Shown one piece after another: positions 6,708-9,707 of a stretch of 9,707 nucleotides of DNA. Position numbers and translations under genes: made by a program. The DNA is from CAZZCP01 sp964653235 (GTDB taxonomy: Bacteria; Bdellovibrionota; Bdellovibrionia; Bdellovibrionales; UBA840). The stretch's first letter is position 1; every line of letters starts with the position of its first letter. The stretch spans positions 1 to 9,707 of the forward strand of contig CAZZCP010000082.1 of NCBI GenBank assembly GCA_964653235.1. The letters are read 5' to 3'. The notes under the pieces were generated by a model. It saw nothing but the letters and a program-made list of their open reading frames with translations. It was not told the origin of the DNA and did not search any database.

Positions 6708-7655
6708 ATGTCTGAATATATATCCATTCGCACAAGTACTCTCCGTGGAGACCAAAAAATCAATTTTGATCTTTTTATCTACATGCCCATGAGAGACAAA
6801 TACATTCTTTATATTCGCAAAGGAGACAGCTTTGAAGGCAACAGGCTACAAAACCTAAAAGACAAAAAGCTCAAGAAACTCTTTATCACTCCAGATGCAG
6901 AAGAACATTACAGGCAATACTTAAATAACAACTTAAAGGCGGCCTATGATGATTCATCTAATAAAAGTGTTGAAGAAAGATCAGAAATTGTTCAAGGCCA
7001 CCAAGAGAGCAATGCCGAGATGGTGATTGAAGATCCTTCTAGTGAAGCAAATTACAATCTAGCAAAAGATGGAATAGGAAAGTTTTTCGATTTTTTAGAG
7101 AAATACCCAGACTCCGCCGGTAAGGTTTTTGCTATTGAAAATATAGATAAAGGTCTGGCTCATCATGGTGTTACTGTTGCCACTTTAACTCGAACAGTTT
7201 GCCAAAATATTGGAATGGATAATCCCGAGTCGAACAAAGAATTGATGCTAGGAGCATTGATTCACGACCTAGGGCTTGCTCATATTCTAGTTAGCTCGCA
7301 AAAGCACTACGAGCAAATGGACTCTCAAGAAAAATTGATCTACGAGACACATCCCACTGTAGGTGTCTCTTTTGCCAAAGAGAGCAATCATTTTGACCCC
7401 AATGTCATTCATATCATCAAACAACATGAAGAACTACTCGATGGAAGTGGCTACCCCGAAAAATTACATGATAACAAGATCGATGGCCTCGCTTTGATTG
7501 TTGGAATGTGTAGTCAATTTAACAAAAGGTCTTATCTTCTTAACGAAAACCCCGCAGATATAATGAAAAATATGATGATCCATTATGTTGGAAAATATCC
7601 TTTGCCTAATTTACAGGCACTGCAAAAAGCCTTGAAGCATCATGGTATAATTTAA
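6708..7655 (+). CDS. HD-GYP-related protein with degenerate metal site (cyclic-di-GMP signalling)
   Basis: The protein has 315 residues from ATG 6708. The N-terminal part (about 3-75, with RGDQKINFDLFIYM and YILYIRKGDSF) resembles the small beta-rich domain found before HD-GYP modules. An HD-GYP-type domain covers about 140-300. The HD pair is present in LIHDLGL (His186, Asp187), and HPTVG (His215) and DGSGYP (245-250) are clear. However, the usual HDxGK lysine is Leu190. HHExxDG reads HEELLDG, so the second histidine is Glu241. The later 'VADvyDAL' aspartates are replaced (VGMCSQFN). HD-GYP enzymes degrade cyclic-di-GMP with a two- or three-metal centre; with these changes activity is doubtful and a binding or regulatory role is more likely. 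There is no receiver domain or membrane segment. Family membership is firm, loss of activity inferred. Confidence 0.88.
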   Translation: MSEYISIRTSTLRGDQKINFDLFIYMPMRDKYILYIRKGDSFEGNRLQNLKDKKLKKLFITPDAEEHYRQYLNNNLKAAYDDSSNKSVEERSEIVQGHQESNAEMVIEDPSSEANYNLAKDGIGKFFDFLEKYPDSAGKVFAIENIDKGLAHHGVTVATLTRTVCQNIGMDNPESNKELMLGALIHDLGLAHILVSSQKHYEQMDSQEKLIYETHPTVGVSFAKESNHFDPNVIHIIKQHEELLDGSGYPEKLHDNKIDGLALIVGMCSQFNKRSYLLNENPADIMKNMMIHYVGKYPLPNLQALQKALKHHGII

Positions 7656-7656
7656 G

Positions 7657-7831
7657 AACTGCTCCCTTTTGTTTCACTTTTTTTACTCAATCTTTTTGTA
7701 CTTTCAATAACCTAGTATCTTTGTCCGAAAATGTCTCAGAATTTTAACAAATTCGGATAGAATTCAATTAACATTTTAAATACTTATTTGCTTTCGGACG
7801 GACGTCCGAAGTGAAACAAAAGGGAGCAGTT
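7657..7831 (-). repeat. Palindrome-ended 171-bp repeat, copy 1 (inverted relative to copy 2)
   Basis: Perfect 23-bp inverted arms lie at 7657-7679 and 7809-7831 (CTGCTCCC outward on one side, GGGAGCAG on the other). The core from CTGC to GCAG (7659-7829) is 171 bp. The interior contains a second hairpin, TTCGGAC/GTCCGAA (7793-7810), and further copies of the same short motif at 7723-7729 and 7752-7758. It fills the whole gap between the HD-GYP-like gene (stop 7653-7655) and the convergent exported-protein gene (stop at 7832). Read on the minus strand it aligns without gaps to copy 2. It has no coding capacity. It may be a MITE-like non-autonomous element, or a structured RNA or terminator region. 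Confidence 0.88.
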
Positions 7832-8524
7832 TTAAATTCTTAACGGTTGAAATGAAATCAAAATCAAGCGCCTCAAAGACCCATCATAATCAGGAGATCG
7901 ATGCTCTACTGCTGGCACGCTCCAAAACTTGCTGCCTTTCCCGCCAGTAAAATAGCTGGCAGTTGCCTCTGGGCTATGATTCGCATGTAAATATTCAGGA
8001 CCTTTGCCGTCAATACTCAAAACCACCCGAACATAGTGTGCATTGTCTATATGAAAAGAATTATAACGTATCCCGGCAGCTCCCGGCTGGGACCATCGAA
8101 ATTGAACCTTGGTAGCTGTCATTTTGTAGCCCTCTACCAATAGAACCTTCTCAAGATAATGAATGTATTTATTTAAAAGTCCCGAAATAATCGGCTCACT
8201 CCATCTCATGAATTTTTTCGCTTGCTTAAAATCCACCTCTCTCATTGGATTTCTTGGTGAACCAAAGGCTCGGTCAACAGTTTGTAAATTGCCATGAACT
8301 GAAGGAGAAAAAGTATACTGCCCATTTGCTGCAAGATTCTCGAGTTGAGCAAAGACTTGAAGGTATTGCGCTTTTTCATGCAAGAGCGGCACTCGAAAGT
8401 GCCCGTGATCGAAGAAGCTTTCACGCTTTTCATGCAAAGCACTTTTACTGTGCAGCGTAAATAGTTGATGACACTCAAAGGCCTGAAGGGAGAAGGAGAA
8501 AAATAAGAGCAAGAAGTACTTCAT
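7832..8524 (-). CDS. Exported 2-oxoglutarate/Fe(II)-oxygenase-like protein, copy A
   Basis: I start at ATG 8524, giving 230 residues, because it opens a clean signal peptide (hydrophobic 3-13, cut likely after LQA at 15). The frame is open further upstream, but that extension would bury the signal peptide. The mature protein has CHQLFTLHSK near its N-terminus and GQYTF plus GNLQTV in the middle. The C-terminal core has SFHIDNAHY (His158, Asp160) and AVEHRSPDYDG (His208), with arginine 10 residues later (Arg218). HxD...H...R is the iron and 2-oxoglutarate binding pattern of double-stranded beta-helix oxygenases; FHID...GKGPEYL and HRSP recall DUF1826. Such enzymes normally act in the cytoplasm, so an exported form is odd. 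All key residues fall at the same positions in the paralogue at 8832-9551. The substrate is unknown. No clear ribosome site. The stop codon abuts repeat copy 1. Confidence 0.75.
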   Translation of the reverse strand: MKYFLLLFFSFSLQAFECHQLFTLHSKSALHEKRESFFDHGHFRVPLLHEKAQYLQVFAQLENLAANGQYTFSPSVHGNLQTVDRAFGSPRNPMREVDFKQAKKFMRWSEPIISGLLNKYIHYLEKVLLVEGYKMTATKVQFRWSQPGAAGIRYNSFHIDNAHYVRVVLSIDGKGPEYLHANHSPEATASYFTGGKGSKFWSVPAVEHRSPDYDGSLRRLILISFQPLRI

Positions 8525-8536
8525 GAGTACGCATGC

Positions 8537-8553
8537 TAATAAAAGTTTTATTA
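8537..8553. repeat. AT-rich perfect palindrome upstream of copy A
   Basis: TAATAAAA and TTTTATTA flank a single central G, 12 bp before the copy A start codon. It could be an operator or an AT-rich promoter by-product. The rest of 8554-8639 shows no named feature beyond the start of repeat copy 2. Confidence 0.3.
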
Positions 8554-8639
8554 TTGTCTTGAAAAATCTTCCGACAAGCAGAGTTCTCATAATAATTGAA
8601 GAAATTTTCTAAATTCATTAGGGAATAAAAGTGAATAAA

Positions 8640-8810
8640 CTGCTCCCTTTTATTTCACTTTTTAAGTTCATCCAAGAGTAATTAAGTATTTAAAATGTTT
8701 AGTGTATTCCGTCTGAGAAGCTTGAAATTTGAATACATTCTCGAAAAAGTATTCTAAGTCATTGAAAGTGCGATTCAATATTGCGAAAAAAGTGAAATAA
8801 AAGGGAGCAG
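8640..8810 (+). repeat. Palindrome-ended 171-bp repeat, copy 2
   Basis: Perfect 24-bp inverted arms lie at 8640-8663 and 8787-8810. The core length from CTGC to GCAG is 171 bp, exactly that of copy 1. It aligns without gaps to copy 1 read on the other strand. Inside, it shares TAAGTATTTAAAATGTT (8683-8699, matching 7770-7786 inverted) and ATTGAAAGT at identical offsets; by hand count about 85 of 129 interior bases agree. In the arms one base pair differs from copy 1, and both partners have changed (A8652 with T8798, against G7671 with C7817). It lies in the 307-bp gap between the two exported-protein genes, downstream of copy B and upstream of copy A. Confidence 0.88.
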
Positions 8811-8813
8811 CTA

Positions 8814-8830
8814 AAAAAGTGAAACAAAGG
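8814..8830. repeat. Truncated extra repeat arm beside copy 2
   Basis: AAAAAGTGAAACAAAGG directly follows copy 2 and nearly repeats the inner part of its right arm. It carries the C variant found in copy 1 (GTGAAAC) and one A fewer, and it lacks the GGAGCAG end. It runs to within one base of the stop codon of exported protein copy B. It looks like the remnant of an older element interrupted or replaced by copy 2. Confidence 0.6.
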
Positions 8831-8831
8831 C

Positions 8832-9551
8832 TTAATATCTATCTCTGAAATCTTTAAGTTTCGTAAGTACAGGCCTGAAACTTATTAGAATAATTCTACG
8901 GCGAGAACCGTCATAATCCGAAGATCTATGTTTTACAGCTGGTATGCCCCAAAAATTCTCTGATAGTCCTCCTGTAAAAAAAGCAGCCTTCGGACTAGAT
9001 TGAATTTCCGATCCTTTAAAAACGGGGCCCTTTCCATCTACATTGATAATAGTTCGTACATAATGCCCCAGATCAATGTGAAAACTACCTTGTCGAATTC
9101 CAGGAGTAGATTCATCAGACCAACGAAATTGTATCTTGCTAAAAATTATTTTATAGTCGTCTGAATTTAGAATTTTTTCTAAATATTTGGCATATCTTTC
9201 GGCAATCTCTTTGATTTTTGGATCATTTTCTCTCATAAATTCAATAGCCTTAGCTTTGTCAATTCGCTCTGGATTCTTTGCGACATGAAATGCATCTATG
9301 ACACTCCTTAAATTCCCATTTTTACCACGACCATAAGTGTATTGCCCTGTAGGAATAATCGCTTCTAAAGCTTCAAATATCTGCCGATACTCTGCTCTTT
9401 GGTGTAATACAGGGCTCTGGAACAAACCTGTAGCCAAAAAACTGGATCTGAATGTTTCTATGGAGGCTTTGGAATGAACAGAAAAGTAATGGTGGCAATC
9501 AAAGGCCTTTAGTGATGGTGCAAAAAATAAGAAGAAAAGAAAAAGCTTCAT
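8832..9551 (-). CDS. Exported 2-oxoglutarate/Fe(II)-oxygenase-like protein, copy B
   Basis: The protein has 239 residues from ATG 9551, with a signal peptide (hydrophobic 3-13, likely cut after LKA at 16). The mature protein repeats the layout of copy A: CHHYFSVHSK near the N-terminus, GQYTY and GNLRSV in the middle, and FRW before the core. The core has SFHIDLGHY (His158, Asp160), AVKHRSSDYDG (His208) and Arg218. The metal and co-substrate residues have the same numbers as in copy A. Overall similarity is roughly half identical, highest in the C-terminal core. It has a C-terminal extension of about 10 charged residues (KLKDFRDRY) absent from copy A. No lipobox is present despite an early cysteine, so a soluble periplasmic or secreted protein is expected. 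The two genes are tandem and same-strand, each followed by a repeat arm, as in a duplicated gene-plus-repeat unit. Oxygenase activity is inferred only. Confidence 0.78.
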   Translation of the reverse strand: MKLFLFFLFFAPSLKAFDCHHYFSVHSKASIETFRSSFLATGLFQSPVLHQRAEYRQIFEALEAIIPTGQYTYGRGKNGNLRSVIDAFHVAKNPERIDKAKAIEFMRENDPKIKEIAERYAKYLEKILNSDDYKIIFSKIQFRWSDESTPGIRQGSFHIDLGHYVRTIINVDGKGPVFKGSEIQSSPKAAFFTGGLSENFWGIPAVKHRSSDYDGSRRRIILISFRPVLTKLKDFRDRY

Positions 9552-9638
9552 GGGCAGTCATTTTAATAGGCTCTATGAGTAAGTCCTAAAAAATAAAGCT
9601 CCAAACAATAAACTCATATTTATTAGAAAAATTACTAG

Positions 9639-9707
9639 CTGCTCCCTTTTACTTCACTTTTTTGATCTTTGAAACGGCAGCCATTTGTCCGAGATCTCTA
9701 CTTCTTT
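9639..9707 (+). repeat. Third repeat arm, element running off the window edge
   Basis: CTGCTCCCTTTTACTTCACT and the following Ts (9639-9663) match the left arms of copies 1 and 2, with one new base change (C9652 instead of T). The following 44 bases do not align clearly with the interior of either copy in either orientation, apart from a 9-base TTTGTCCGA also seen in copy 1 at a different offset. It is either a third, divergent element or an isolated arm. It lies upstream of exported protein copy B; 9552-9638 shows no other nameable feature. Confidence 0.7.

Noticed and set aside
7657..7831. Copy 1 as a simple bidirectional terminator for the convergent genes
   Set aside because: The arms enclose about 129 bases, far more than an intrinsic terminator loop, and the same structure at 8640-8810 is not between convergent genes.
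7652..7835. TTAA target-site duplication around repeat copy 1
   Set aside because: TTAA is present on both sides, but the flanks are very AT-rich, one side is offset by a base, and copy 2 does not show the same duplication. Not enough to define insertion ends.
8525..8590. N-terminal extension of exported protein copy A to ATG 8590
   Set aside because: It adds a second hydrophobic stretch in front of a complete signal peptide, and the paralogue starts at the equivalent of the internal ATG.
7657..8810. Integron attC sites (gene followed by palindromic site)
   Set aside because: The gene-plus-palindrome layout is suggestive, but the arms lack the RYYYAAC/GTTRRRY core boxes, the two repeats lie in opposite orientations, and no integrase gene is in the window.

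Overview
The window looks like chromosomal DNA from a predatory or gliding deltaproteobacterium-like lineage, most likely Bdellovibrionota (Bdellovibrio or Bacteriovorax relatives). This is an inference from AT-rich coding DNA, a TolQ/ExbD/ExbD motor operon of the kind used for gliding in myxobacteria and their relatives, an integrin-like von Willebrand A (vWA) lipoprotein, and HD-GYP-type signalling. No rRNA, tRNA, CRISPR array or transposase gene was found.

Layout. (1) Positions 1-1638, plus strand: the 3' part of a TolQ/ExbB/MotA-type proton channel gene and two ExbD/TolR-type partner genes, closely packed as one operon. It resembles Myxococcus AglR-AglQ-AglS. (2) Positions 1639-3575, minus strand: a large lipoprotein with a vWA domain and calcium-binding aspartate repeats, a clear rho-independent terminator, then a small exported protein whose stop codon abuts the stop of the motor operon. 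(3) Positions 3842-6051: divergent tRNA-maturation genes, a CCA-adding-type nucleotidyltransferase and queG, with start codons separated by only 14 bp. (4) Positions 6137-7655: a divergent pair made of a histidine-free Hpt-like helical protein and an HD-GYP-like protein that has lost several usual metal-site residues. This looks like a signalling module working by binding rather than catalysis. (5) Positions 7656-9707: two paralogous exported proteins with an HxD...H...R pattern (2-oxoglutarate/Fe(II) oxygenase-like, DUF1826-like), interleaved with copies of a palindrome-ended repeat.

The most unusual signal is that repeat. Two copies (7659-7829 and 8640-8810) are both exactly 171 bp and have perfect terminal inverted arms of 21-24 bp. 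They lie in opposite orientations, align without gaps at about two-thirds identity inside, and differ in the arms by a compensating base-pair change (G-C in one, A-T in the other). A third arm starts at 9639 and runs towards the window edge, and a truncated arm lies at 8814-8830. These repeats sit next to the stop codons of the two paralogous genes, suggesting a cassette-like or duplicated locus that continues to the right.

The functional link between regions is mostly inferred. Regions 1 and 2 may form a surface motility or envelope-energised apparatus. Region 3 is housekeeping. Region 4 is probably regulatory. Region 5 looks like a lineage-specific accessory locus.
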